Origin: Saururus chinensis
Taxonomy: Eukaryota > Streptophyta > Magnoliopsida > Piperales > Saururaceae
Assembly (NCBI GenBank): GCA_035235625.1
Contig: CP141148.1
Location: 22,197,057 to 22,261,056, forward strand
Length of the DNA stretch: 64,000 nucleotides
Reading direction: 5' to 3'
Below, piece after piece: positions 23,271 to 34,600 of the stretch. A program made the translations under genes and the position numbers. Below the pieces are notes generated by a model. It saw only the letters and a program-made list of their open reading frames with translations, did no database searches and was not told where the DNA came from. How positions within the stretch are numbered: the first letter of the stretch is position 1; every line of letters starts with the position of its first letter.

Positions 23271-24986
23271 TGAGAGTGTTGTCATTGTTTAGCTGAAGAC
23301 AATAAACTTAGCACTTCTTGAGAGACAACTCATATTTTTAATTTGTTTCTTTTTTCTTTACACTTCATTTAGGTTTTATTTACTTATTTTTTTCTATTCT
23401 TCTGTTTCTTTTCTAATTGGAGATTTTTTTTTTCTTTTGTGGGATATAGTACTTTAGGTTTGGGGAAATGCTCATCACTTGTATTTATCTCTTTTCTCCA
23501 ATCCCATGTACTTCACTTTCAAATTAGTGCATTTTAGGTGATATCTTTACTTCCTCTTTTACTAATTCTTGTCATTGTAGTATATATTTTTTAACATTGT
23601 GGACAATGTTTGATTATGTTTGGGGGTGTATAAATATATTTTCTTTCTAATTTTTTTTTAGGATGTTTTAGATTGTTTTTCCTTATTTCTATCAATTATT
23701 TATGTTGTTTTTATCTATCAATTTTCTTTTAAAAGCATATGTCTATTTTTAAAGTAATTAATTTCACGTAGAAAGTTCAAATAAATAAATTAAGTGGTGA
23801 AAGTGATTGAGTGGGTAATTTTTGTTCTATTTCTTTATCTTGGAAAGTTGTGCTCGTATTTTTAAATTATATTTCACACACTTGAAACTTGTAAGAATAC
23901 AATTTAATGATTTATGGCTTGTAATCTTAGTAGGATATCTTTAATAAAACATGACATTCGAGTAATATTGAATGTTTTATGGTACATCTTTATGCTTGGC
24001 TATTGTTTGGAAAAATTGGGATAAGTGTATAATGAAAAAAAATGATGATAAGAAAAAAAAATATTGATTAATTGAAAAAAATAATTTTAAAAAAAGATAA
24101 ATGTTTATTTATCTTTTCACTGAGAAACTGGGCCTCGTGTCTAGGCAGACATAGGGGTTTGCGTCAAAAGGTGGAAAGTTGAAATAAATTATTTTTATGA
24201 CTTGCTTGGTTCTGTAACCTTTATAGTTCGAGTTATTAAGCCGAATGGGTGTTTCAACACTTAGTGCTTTGAGCCAACTGGATTATGGACACTAGCCTAA
24301 AGCTTGTTACATGGTCTATTCAGAAAGCTTAAAAGGACAAAGTATTGTACAAGTCATATTTTGAGGTATTTTATGCCCTTATTCCCTGAAATTATTTGAA
24401 AACTGGAAGACCATTACTTGAGGTTTTATTATGAGATGTTAAGGATGACATATTGTCATTGTTATGAGTTAGTGAACTTAAAAGAGGTAAGTTAATGGGT
24501 CACATTAAGATATATTTGTTCATAAAGATTGAAATTGTATGACTACATGTTTTTACACTTCATGTTTTTGAAATGTATATATGTAGTTGCACAATTATCT
24601 CCAAGATGACGTTTTAGAATGAATGATTCCTTACTTGAAAGTGATTGGATTGAAATTATTTACTTGTCTCAAGTATTCGTGGTTGTTTATTTTTAAAAAT
24701 AGTTATGTGTTTTTAAGAGAAGATTGTTTTCAGAATTTTTGTTTTCTTGTTTTTGTTTTATTTCTTTTATTCGGTTTAGATGTTTGTGGGCATCATTGTA
24801 ACAAACCCTCACGAGTCACAACTTATCTAGTTAGGGACATCTTAGGGTTTAAATGCTTGTTGTATACGCCAAATGCAATCGTGATTCCCTACGATTGTGA
24901 CATTTATTTATTTTTTTAGATTAGTTGTTTGATTTGTTTTGTTTTGTTTTGCTCAGAGACTAGCAAAATATACATTTGGGGGCATT
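23271..24986 (+). other. Non-coding 3' internal region and polypurine tract
   Basis: AT-rich, no pol-like peptides in any frame. Contains the TTTGGGGGTGT motif near 23623 and ends in CATTTGGGGGCATT before the 3' LTR, the polypurine tract that primes plus-strand DNA in this group. Confidence 0.75.
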
Positions 24987-26410
24987 TGATAAGTGTGAAA
25001 TATATCTATTTTATACATTTTTTACCTTATTTGCTAGTATAGTATTAGGTTATTTTAGGGTTAATTAGGTTTATTTATATTTGAATAGATATTAATATTT
25101 TAGTTTAATTATTAATTAATTCAGGTATTTTAGGTGTGTATTTGAATCAAGTTGGGATTTAATTTATATACTACACATCTAAGATACAAATTGTTTATGT
25201 TTTGTAGGTAATGTGCACATATCGAGACCCTTGGACGATGTGCAAAATATTTGGACACTTTTGACACACTTACTAATGATTTGGACAACTTTCTGGATTT
25301 TCAAACATGTTGGAAATTAATATGGACGTGAACTAAAAAACTTAATGAACAGAGCAGAAATTGGATAAGAATATGGTTTGTCTAGTGAACAGATTTAGCT
25401 TCCTGGATGAAAACTTGACACAAAATTAAATAGAATTGTTCAGATTACAAAACAATGCACTTGTTCAAACAGGCATGCAGAGCGTTCAAACGACATAAGA
25501 TGTAGTTTTCTATTTTGGGCTAGTTTTGAGTTTTTTCCCATTGAATTTTCTCCTACGTCTCTTATGCCTACATAAAGTCATATAGGGCTCGAAATTGATG
25601 AATTTTAGTAGATTTTTTGAAGGAAAAAAAAGAGAAGTATATGGAGAAGTATTCACAGCTTTTAATGGAGATTCAAGAGTCTTCTTTTACCATGAAAGGC
25701 TAACTTTTTCTTTTACTTAGGAGTTGATAAAGTTATAGATAAGTTTCAATTTTTTTCCTTTATATTTAGATCTTAGTTGTGAATAATGACAATTGTATGA
25801 CAATGATTTCCTTTTTAATAGAAGACTTTTCAAGTTTATTCAATTTTATGTTGATTTATTGTATTGTAAATGATAGATTGATGTGGTTTTAAGATTTACA
25901 TTGATTCTAATGATATGATCATACAATAGTTTTACTATTTATAAGATTAATGAATTATATGAGTTATAATAAGATTAGAAGAGTCATGCTTATAGTTTAG
26001 TTTTGTATAGATGATTTGTGATATTGTCGAAGATAGCTCATATCATAGATTTAATTAATGATTCTTTCTAAAATAATTCTAGCTTATAGTTGATAACACT
26101 TGATCATATTCACACTAGATTTAGATTAGATATTTAGGAATATTTATGATTCTATAGTGGATTCGATTTTCTAAGTAATTGTTATCGTATTGCTCTCTTT
26201 CTTTTAGTTTAATTGATTATTTTATTTGTTTAATTATTGTTTAAGTTTTTTTAATTTTTAATCCATGAATTCTCTCTTATATTTAGTAATTAATTCATCC
26301 ATCCCTGAGGTTCAATAACCTTTAAATACTCATCCTAGTATAATCACTTTGTATACTTATAAATGATTTAATCCAAGGTAAAGCTTCATCCAAGGTAAAT
26401 CAATCAAGTT
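24987..26410 (+). repeat. 3' LTR of the gag-protease element
   Basis: Copy of 17438-18830 starting TGATAAGTGTGAAATATAT. Its far end is disturbed: after GTATACTTATAAATGATTTAA there is a short imperfect direct repeat (CCAAGGTAAA twice, 26374 and 26391) before ATCAAGTT. Confidence 0.85.
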
Positions 26411-27833
26411 CTTCATGGTTTCTTATGTTTTCACCTTTAATCGATCACATGTTATTCTTCTATTGAATGTGATTTGATGTCCTTTCATCTTCAAAGATTA
26501 ATCTTTTACCTCTGTTTTGAAATCTTAGATCTTTTTTTCTTACTTATACTCTTGTGATACATGCTTTGGGCACAAGGGAATGATAGATTTGTCTTCTACA
26601 AGTGGTTTTGAGTCTCTATTTGGTGGAAATGTGCATTTTTTTCTTTGGGTTAATGTAACTTACTTTGTTGGGTAGAGATTCCTTGAGTTTAGGAAGAGAT
26701 TGAAGGCTCTACCAATTAATTTGAGATAAGGGGTTTGTTTGATGAGGTTTTTCTTACATTAATACCATGGTTGTGTATGGATTCATATTCTTAAAGTATG
26801 TTGGATGCATGAGTTTAAATCTTATTGAATATGTGTTTTGATAGTATTTTGACATAACATGCATGATTTAAGTTAGATCTATCATGTCTAAAGCTTAGAT
26901 GATGGTTACTTGAAGTTTTATAAAGTTTTAATGAGAAATCAGATCGGTTTTTTTCATAAAAACATAACTTTTTTCGTGTTTCTGGGTCAATCGATCACTT
27001 TGTCAGGCTGATTGATATGTTAAATGTATATTTTCGAATTTGGGATGATTGGTTGCCTAGAAAGCCCAATCTATCAGTAAAACAATTATTTACTATTCCT
27101 TCATGCTCGATTGATTGCCCCTTGAGGCTGATCAATTGCCCAAGTGTAAATTGACTTGCATGTTTATTTTTAAGCCAGATTTTGAGGGTTTCATTATGTC
27201 TCTTACATGTCAGTAATATAGTATGATCATGTTAAAGTATAAATGCTTGCACACATACAATGTTATTCATGCATGAACCATATTCCATGTACTTTAGATC
27301 ATTCATGAGTATGACCACTTATGTGTACATGTACTTATACTTACATGACCATGTCAGCCATGCATGAAATGTCTTATACATGATAGAACTATTTATTAGT
27401 ATGAATGCTTATGCTTGCACATATTTAACATTACTCAAGTAAGACTCATGTTACATACATCATGAAAATGGTTTGTTAAACCATGTTTTACCTTGTTTAG
27501 CTATGACATTCCATAGTTTTTTGGATTAGTCGTATCGAGGATTGAATTAATTAGTTTTCCATAAAAAAGATCAAGGTTTCTGTTCAAAAGGGTAAGGTTT
27601 TTCTTACTAAAAGGTTGGGTCCCTCCTCGGGTTTAGAAGAGCGGAATGCTACAATGAAAAAGCTAAATAAGATTTTTGGAGTGAGCTCCAGGTTGGTTTG
27701 TCCATGTGCACCGGCTAATAAGGCGGATTTTCGATGTACAAGACTTGCTGACTATTTTTGGTATGTTCAGCTTAGGAATACTGGGTAAGTAGGTATTAAG
27801 TATCTTCGGGTATTAGGATTACTTTATCGATGA
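26411..27833. other. Probable LTR-derived DNA
   Basis: No gene. Contains GATCGATT/ATCGATCA-type words (26985-27130) and runs of ATGCTTATGCTTGCACA-like phrases (27240-27440) typical of old gypsy LTRs. Borders not visible. Confidence 0.35.
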
Positions 27834-28075
27834 TTTATGGATTATCATGATGCTTATTTACAAAGGTTTCATATATGGATTATGATGCTTATTTACACAG
27901 GTTGTGTATAGATTACGACACTTGATTATACAAGTTATATATGGATTATGTCACTTGATTATATAGGTTGTATATGGATTATAATACTTAAATGCATGGG
28001 TTGTGTGTGTGTGTGGATTATAACACAATTGAGGCATTTGCACAAGTTTTTCTTATGAATTATGGTGCATAAATG
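27834..28075. repeat. About 40-bp tandem repeat, five to six copies
   Basis: Units share the words ATGGATTAT, ATGCTTATTTACA / CACTTGATTATA, and GGTTGTGTAT or variants, at about 27834, 27877, 27912, 27945, 27972 and 28012. A short (GT)n lies in the last units. Confidence 0.7.
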
Positions 28076-30610
28076 AGCTATTTACACAAGTTTTAAGTGT
28101 AAATGATTTGACGTGCTTTTGTGTTTTTAACATTATTTTTGCATAAGGCTTATATTTTTTGTGTTAATGTGAGCTCTATATTTTCAAACCCTTACTGAGC
28201 TAAGCTCACCCCATTTGTCTTATTTTGTTTTGGGGTATCTCTCTGGGATCCTCTTGTGTGGTTGTTTCATGCAAGTGCTTAAGATAATTTATTTTGCGAA
28301 CACAAAGAAGATTTGACGGACACAAAGTGGAGATACTTCACATGTTTTGGAATAGACTTTAGTTGACTTATGTTGTAACTATGAAACTTGATAGCTATTA
28401 ATGTAAGACGGGGGAAGTAAATGAACACAACTCATCATATGACCATTTATATGAATGTAACCCATCATATGAATCATATGCCCATCTATAGTCCTCCATT
28501 CAAGTTCTTTCATGGGTGTGCCTGTTTACTTTTTGAGATGGGAATCGAAGTCATCACACTCACAACAACACATAAAGCAAATAGTCATAAACCCTAAGGC
28601 TACATCAAGTCTAAAGTCAATACGACCACAAGTCTAAGCCCTCAAAGGGTTATTTAAAGTGTGAAACAAAGTCAAGTCTAACATCAACATAACATGTAAC
28701 ATAAGTCTAAAACAACCCAAGCATCTAGCTCTCTCTCATGGTGCATACCCATCCTCAAGCTCGACATATAATCTATCTAGAGCACCTGCATGACACAACA
28801 TACAACCCCAAAACAAAACCACAAAACAAAGAGGGGTAAGCTTAGTTTAGTAAGAGTTTTAAAATGAAATATAATCTCATGATAACACCACATGCATTCT
28901 TCCTATATAAATCACTTTAAACATACATTATATATCCATTATCTACACCTGTGCATCATGAGTTAAATCGTATTCCATATTCACATTCACACCACCTGTG
29001 CATCACAGGCTCATTTTGTCATGCCCCAACACACACCACTCCTGACCCAAACCCGGTCCAAGGAAGCAGTACGCAGCGTGACGAAGTGAAGTGTAAGGAG
29101 TTGTGGAAGACTAACCCAACCTTGGGTGAAACACATATCGAAGTGAGCGCACATGCCCTTTATACAAAAGCAAATAAAGGAATATAAAGAAGACTAATTA
29201 ACAATCTTAGTCCACACATACCTACATCGTCTAAATAAGAACAAATTAGCAAGCCTCAAGAGCTACACAAGTCTAAAGCCAACACCGGCTATCCATAGTG
29301 TGAAGTGTCATTCCTTGTTGAAAGGATGCTCTCAAGGATATTTTTAGAAATACATACAACCATTTTGATCGAGTTACTAGAATTAGATAAAGAAAGGGTA
29401 GGTGTTTTGTTGGAATGGGCAACCAACCCTATCTTTGTATGGTTATTAGTGATACTCCCATGACTTGTAGAGTCGATGTTAGGGTTTTTGAAAAGATAAA
29501 CATTGAGATGAAATGTTTTGAAAGAAAAACTATCCTTTATGAGTCAGGAGCTCAAGATTGATTTGTTGTCCAAAGCTTTGGTTGGTGGACATCCTGATAG
29601 AGCTCCGTGGATTAGAAGATGACACAATTATGATCCCGTTTGGAATCGGATGCACGCTACCTATTTTTAGCATAGTTAGCCCCTAACGAATGACACAAAT
29701 CTTAAAAAAAGGCTACACATGCAAAGGTAGAGAGTATCATGGACAAGTTCTCTACTTTCATGATCCAAGTTCCCTATGAGCACGGGTGTCTTTTCTCTCC
29801 ACAAGCATGAAGTGTTTTGCAATGATCCGTGGAGGAGTAAGAGGAGACTACTTTGTACTAGCAATAAAACCCTTAGGATGGAGTAGATGTTTGAGACACT
29901 AATAGTAATCCATGAAAGCTTGCAAACCCTGATAGCATATTCGATACGTATGAATAAGCTTTAAGGGAGGTTTAGGGTGAGAGGTACACCCTGTTTTATT
30001 AAAAGTATTATTTATATTATGTGCTTTGAAACTATCATTTGTTACTTTATACCTAATTATTAAACTTCTCCTAGCGAGTATTTTAAAATGCTCACCACCC
30101 CCGGGCTTTGCAAGACCTAGAGAAGCTTAGTGTGCAGGCAGAAAGGCATGGGAGTTTTTAAGATTATTTTAAGAATTTCAATAGCACCACAATTTTTAAG
30201 TAAGAACTCTTATTATTTTTCTCCTATGTATTTTACATAGATAGTATATTCTTAGGAAACTAAAATTTATGTCATACTTATGGTAAATCCTCTGTGTCAG
30301 AGGCCTGGGTGAACTTCAATATTTTTATTAAACTATTAGATTGCATTTGAAAATCCCTGAGTGTAATAGTTCATGAATGAGTTCATGTTGGTGTTTGAGT
30401 AGCATTTGGGTAGTCTAGGAGCCCAGTTATTTGTTGGCCCTTGCCACCTTAGTGGAAGTTTTCATGCATTCTATTTATATAAGTCTGGGTTCACACACGA
30501 TAATGTGAGCTCATGTATGTCATTAAATTTTGATCCGAGCATATATACATAACTTAGGTAGTAGACACATTTAAATCATCACCTACCAATGAAACCTCAG
30601 TTCAGGCCAT
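28076..30610. other. LTR fragments in opposite orientations; no gene
   Basis: The segment 28170-28240 read on the minus strand (ACCCCAAAACAAAAT, GGGTGAGCTTAG, TCAGTAAG) matches 28803-28855 on the plus strand (ACCCCAAAACAAAAC, GGGTAAGCTTAG, TTAGTAAG), so two fragments of one LTR family lie head to head. At 29018 TGTCATGCCCCAACACAC looks like another LTR start. A stretch from 29330 to 29650 gives long peptides in one plus frame (for example GMGNQPYLCMVISDTPMTCR) that I do not recognise; no start or splice structure was found. Confidence 0.4.
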
Positions 30611-31477
30611 GGAAGGCCGTATCGATACGCATGAGAGTATCGATGACTATGGATACAGGTACATGCTGATGATACGCTTGGTACGCGCCGAAACGAACAT
30701 AAACTCTTTTATAAACATAACAAAATATTATAATTAATAATATATCATTATAATACTTCTTTTAGAGCATAATAAAACCATATAATGCCGTATCAATCGA
30801 TACAGATATTCTAAAATTAGTTCATTTGGAATCATACACTATTATGCTCTTCGTCCTTTACAAATTTTTTGTTATTCTTTCCCATATTAAGTGCTTTAAA
30901 ATTAATTTATTTTAAAAATAAATAATATGTTTAATATGAGTCGTTTAAATAAATATATATTTGTGAAACACTATTTGTAAAAAAAATAATTATGTAAATT
31001 GCATGAACCTACCCGTATTGATCTCATATAACTTTAAAAATATTATTTTTAATATAAAAAAACTTAAAATTTTTAAAAGTTGGGTTTAAATTGTGTTTTC
31101 ATTTTTAAAAAAAAAATTCAAAATTTTTTTTAATTTAAAAATATTTTTTTTAATTAAAAAATATTTTTTAAATAAAAAAATTATTTTTTTAAAGCACTTA
31201 ATATGAAAAAGAATGATAAAATATTTGTATAGGACGAAGAGCATAATAATGTATGATTTCGAATAAATTAATTTTACAATATTCGTATTGATTGATATGA
31301 CATTATATAATTTTATTATGCTTTAAAAGAAGTATTATAATAATATATTATTAATTATAATATTTTTTTATATTTATAAAAGAATTTATATCCGTTTCAA
31401 CGTGTACTAAGCGTATCATCGATGCATATTTGTATCCATAATCATCGATATTCTAATGCGTATCGATACGACCCTCC
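30611..31477. mobile_element. Large fold-back (inverted-repeat) element next to the zinc-finger gene
   Basis: The left end GGAAGGCCGTATCGATACGC and the right end, read in reverse complement (GGAGGGTCGTATCGATACGC), match, and the pairing continues inward: ATCGATGACTATGGATAC / ATCGATGATTATGGATAC, then AATATTATAATTAATAATAT, GAGCATAATA, GACGAAGAG and CATATTAAGTGCTTTAAA. Arms extend over roughly 300-350 bp each (30611 to about 30950, and about 31130 to 31477) around an A/T-rich centre. There is no coding capacity. It is MULE- or hAT-like fold-back DNA; no convincing target duplication was seen at either end. The right end lies 204 bp upstream of the start codon at 31682. Confidence 0.9.
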
Positions 31478-31681
31478 GTGACACCAGAGATAGAATGAGG
31501 CTTCTCCATAAGTGGCTTTCTTCGGCGCTCTCTTCATAAGCCGCTCACAGCTCAAGCTCCAAAACCCTTCAAACCGCCGGCTTTGACCCCGTTCTTGGTT
31601 CTCTTGACTTGTCCGAAATCTGCAGACGATTTGGGGGATTTCTTTGCTTCTTCTGAGCCCGAGCTGGGATTTGGTCGGCTC
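31478..31681 (+). promoter_or_regulatory. Promoter/5' leader of the TRAF-type zinc-finger gene
   Basis: About 200 bp of less AT-rich sequence with CTTCTTC/CTCTCTTC-type pyrimidine patches separates the fold-back element from the ATG. No clear TATA box. The transcription start must lie here or inside the fold-back element. Confidence 0.4.
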
Positions 31682-34600
31682 ATGGCGACGGCTTCGACCG
31701 ATTCGGTCACCACCGTCTGCGGTCATTGGTATCTGCCTTCCCTTGGCTGCCCTTTCATGGTTTTCTTGTAATTTAACTGGGTTTTTTCGCTTTGATGTTC
31801 TTTGGTTGGGAAATCTGTCGTTGCGTTGCGATTCCTTTTCAGCTGCAGTGTATCTTTCTGAAGCTTGAATTCTACATTTTGGATTTTTAGGTTGTATTGT
31901 TTGTCCTATTGTGTTTCTTGTTTTTCTCTAATTTTTTGTGTTGGGATTCGTATTGGGTCTCTAATGAATTAACGATATATGCAGACCTTTATCTTGAACA
32001 TGGTATTAGTAAGTAGGACGTAATAACTACTATCCTTTGTTTTTCTAAATTAAATATCAGTTATATTTATTTCCATTTGAAACTGCAAAAGCACTCTTGA
32101 AGCTCGAGTTGTCTTATAGCAAAGGTAGAAATGTTAGTCAATTAAGTGGTCCTTAGGCATCCAACTTATACAAAATCGACTATTTATTTTATAGCAATTG
32201 TCAAACTGATAGATTCCAAGTATCCACAGAAAAAGAGTAGAAGAATACGTGTTAGGTGATGTTAGTGTAATTTAAAGTGATATTTTTTGTGCTTGTAAGG
32301 AAGAAATAGGAATTAAAAATGCCTTTTCGCTAGGAGTTTTAATTGGTTTGACTTAAAAAAAAGTGCAATTATATGCAAAAAAAAAAAGCAAGATGCAAAC
32401 GTAATGATCCGTGGATATTCTGTTGCATGCTAAGTTTCATTTATTTCAAAATCTTGTGGCCTTGTCCAACTTATTTATATGTGTTTCCTGATGCTGTCAA
32501 TGAAGAAACATGTCAACAGGAATCTGGTGTGGGATTAAAAAATGGTGACTTACTCTAAAATAGGAGAAATAAATTTGACTTTGTTTTTTTGGCTCCTTGA
32601 TGTTATATTGGGTATGGTGACTTACTCGAAAATAGGAGAGATGAATTTGACATTGTTTCTTTGGCTCCTTGATGTTATATTGGGTATTAGAAAGTGTATT
32701 GTTATCTTGTTTTTTGTAGTTTTGCTCTCTCACCTGCACACAGACGTGCTCTGCTTGTGGTTTGCGCTCTAAATCGTGAACCTATGCATTTTGGGACTTT
32801 AAAAGACAGTTTTACATGTATACTAATCTTTTTAGACCTATTATTCTGAAAATGCAAGTCCTATTGTGAAGTCTGTTAAACATACTCAGGCTCTCTGTTC
32901 TGTTCCTAAGCTATTTGAGTCTCAGGGCCAGTGAGTCTTTTATCTGTTAATATAAAGAAGTATGATGAAGAATTTGCAATATTAATGGTGCTGTTTACCT
33001 GCTGGATGCTGATTATAGAAAAAGGATGATTAATAGAAAAGTTAAAAGAGGGTCTGAGAGAAAACTAAATGGATTGAAGGGAAAGATGAAGGTGGCAAAG
33101 GACTACAAGAAGGAAAGAAGAAGAAGAATTCGGATGAGGGAAAAGAAGTAGAAGTGACCACATTCTTTCTAACCTAAATGAATTTATTAATGCAAAAGTT
33201 CGATGCCCTTCATATTAGGTTTTTTAAGATATTAAATACCACTAAAAAATCACTTATCGAGCTATTGTCCTTAAATAACTAGCACAGTTACACATTATTC
33301 CAAATCTCAAGATTAAAGAATTCTACTGGTAGTAAACAACTTGTAATATCTAATTCTTATTCTAGTCATTAAAAATAGAAATTTGCTTTTTAGAATTTTG
33401 CAAATAGATTTCATTTTCTCTATTGTCATGATTTTTAGATTATGAACATCATCATCCAAATTGCTAGATCACTATCCTTTCCTGCAATTGAATAACAAAT
33501 GTTAAATTTATATGTTCATGGAATAAATGTGTTATTCATCCAATTACTAAAACTTTTAGAGAAAATTTTAACCTAGATGATACTGATGGGTCTCTCATTT
33601 TAGAAATTTTTATGTTGATCATTGACTCAGTTCTTTTATACCAGAAGCTTTTACTGAGATTGATACTATAAGTGAATTGCCTTTAGATAACACCATTTTT
33701 GGTAGCTTTTGTGGTTTGTGGCAATATTTTATTTTAAAGTTACCCTTAGTAACCTTTCTTCTACTTATGGTTTGCAATCTTGATTCTAGTGGCAGAGACA
33801 TCCCGACTTTGAACATTGATTTGCATTTTGTACACTGCTCCCGCAATCTGGAAAAATGTTCAATATGTGGAACCATGATCCCAAAGAAGCATTCAGAAGA
33901 ACATTACCTGAATGCTCACGCCCCTGTAAGTTAAATCTGATGACTGTTATGCAGTGCATTTATAAAAGATGTTCAAATAATTTATGTGAGAAAATCTTAG
34001 GTGTTTAAACTTCGCCATGTTTTCTAGTATTGTTTTTGCATTTTTTAATACATCTACTGTTTCTTGTTTGTGCTTCAATGTGACGTTTCACATTTTAATG
34101 TGTATATTTTGACAGGTAACTTGTTCACTTTGCAGTGAGACTGTAGATCGTGATGTATTGGAGTTTCACAAAGGAGAAAGTTGTCCTCAAAGGATTGTGA
34201 CATGTAAATATTGTGATTTTCCATTGCCAGCAGTTGATATCTTTAATCACCAGGTAGGTGACAATTTGTGATATTCTTTTATTGTATTTATCCAGAATTT
34301 GGCTCATAGTTTGCTGCACTTTTTTTTTTCAGGATTCATGTGGTAATCGTACAGAACTTTGCCTACTATGTAATGTATATGTTCGGCTAAGGGACCAAAC
34401 TGACCATGATATCCAGCTTCACAGTAGTGCAGAGCGTAATACAGGCTCTTCCAGGTTGGATTTTTGTCTGTTGGAGTATCTTCTAGGAACTTTTTTCAAT
34501 GGGGTCTTTCGTAGCAACCTGTTTTTTATATGCTATTTCAAACTAAAATAAAACTTTATTTAAAATTATCTTTAAATTTTAAAGTCGGTCTTTCTGACAT

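Larger units (their letters stand above)
17438..26410 (+). mobile_element. Athila/Tat-like LTR retrotransposon carrying gag-protease only
   Basis: Diverged direct LTRs at 17438-18830 and 24987-26410 flank an internal region with a tRNA-Asp-type primer site (18836), a decayed gag-protease frame (about 19300-23270) and a purine-rich tract (ATTTGGGGGCA) directly before the 3' LTR. Between the protease and the 3' LTR there is only AT-rich non-coding DNA, including GACAATGTTTGATTATG followed by TTTGGGGGTGT near 23605-23633, a motif usual in the 3' non-coding part of Athila-type elements. Reverse transcriptase, RNase H and integrase are absent, so the element was non-autonomous or internally deleted. 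A solo LTR (20239-21982) is nested in gag. The LTRs align clearly but with many substitutions and indels, so the insertion is old. Confidence 0.88.

Noticed and set aside
27834..28075. Regularly spaced repeats resembling a CRISPR array
   Set aside because: Units are directly adjacent and diverged, without unique spacers, in plant nuclear DNA; an ordinary tandem repeat.
31442..31726. 94-residue minus-strand frame
   Set aside because: Antisense to exon 1 and the leader of the zinc-finger gene; no family match.
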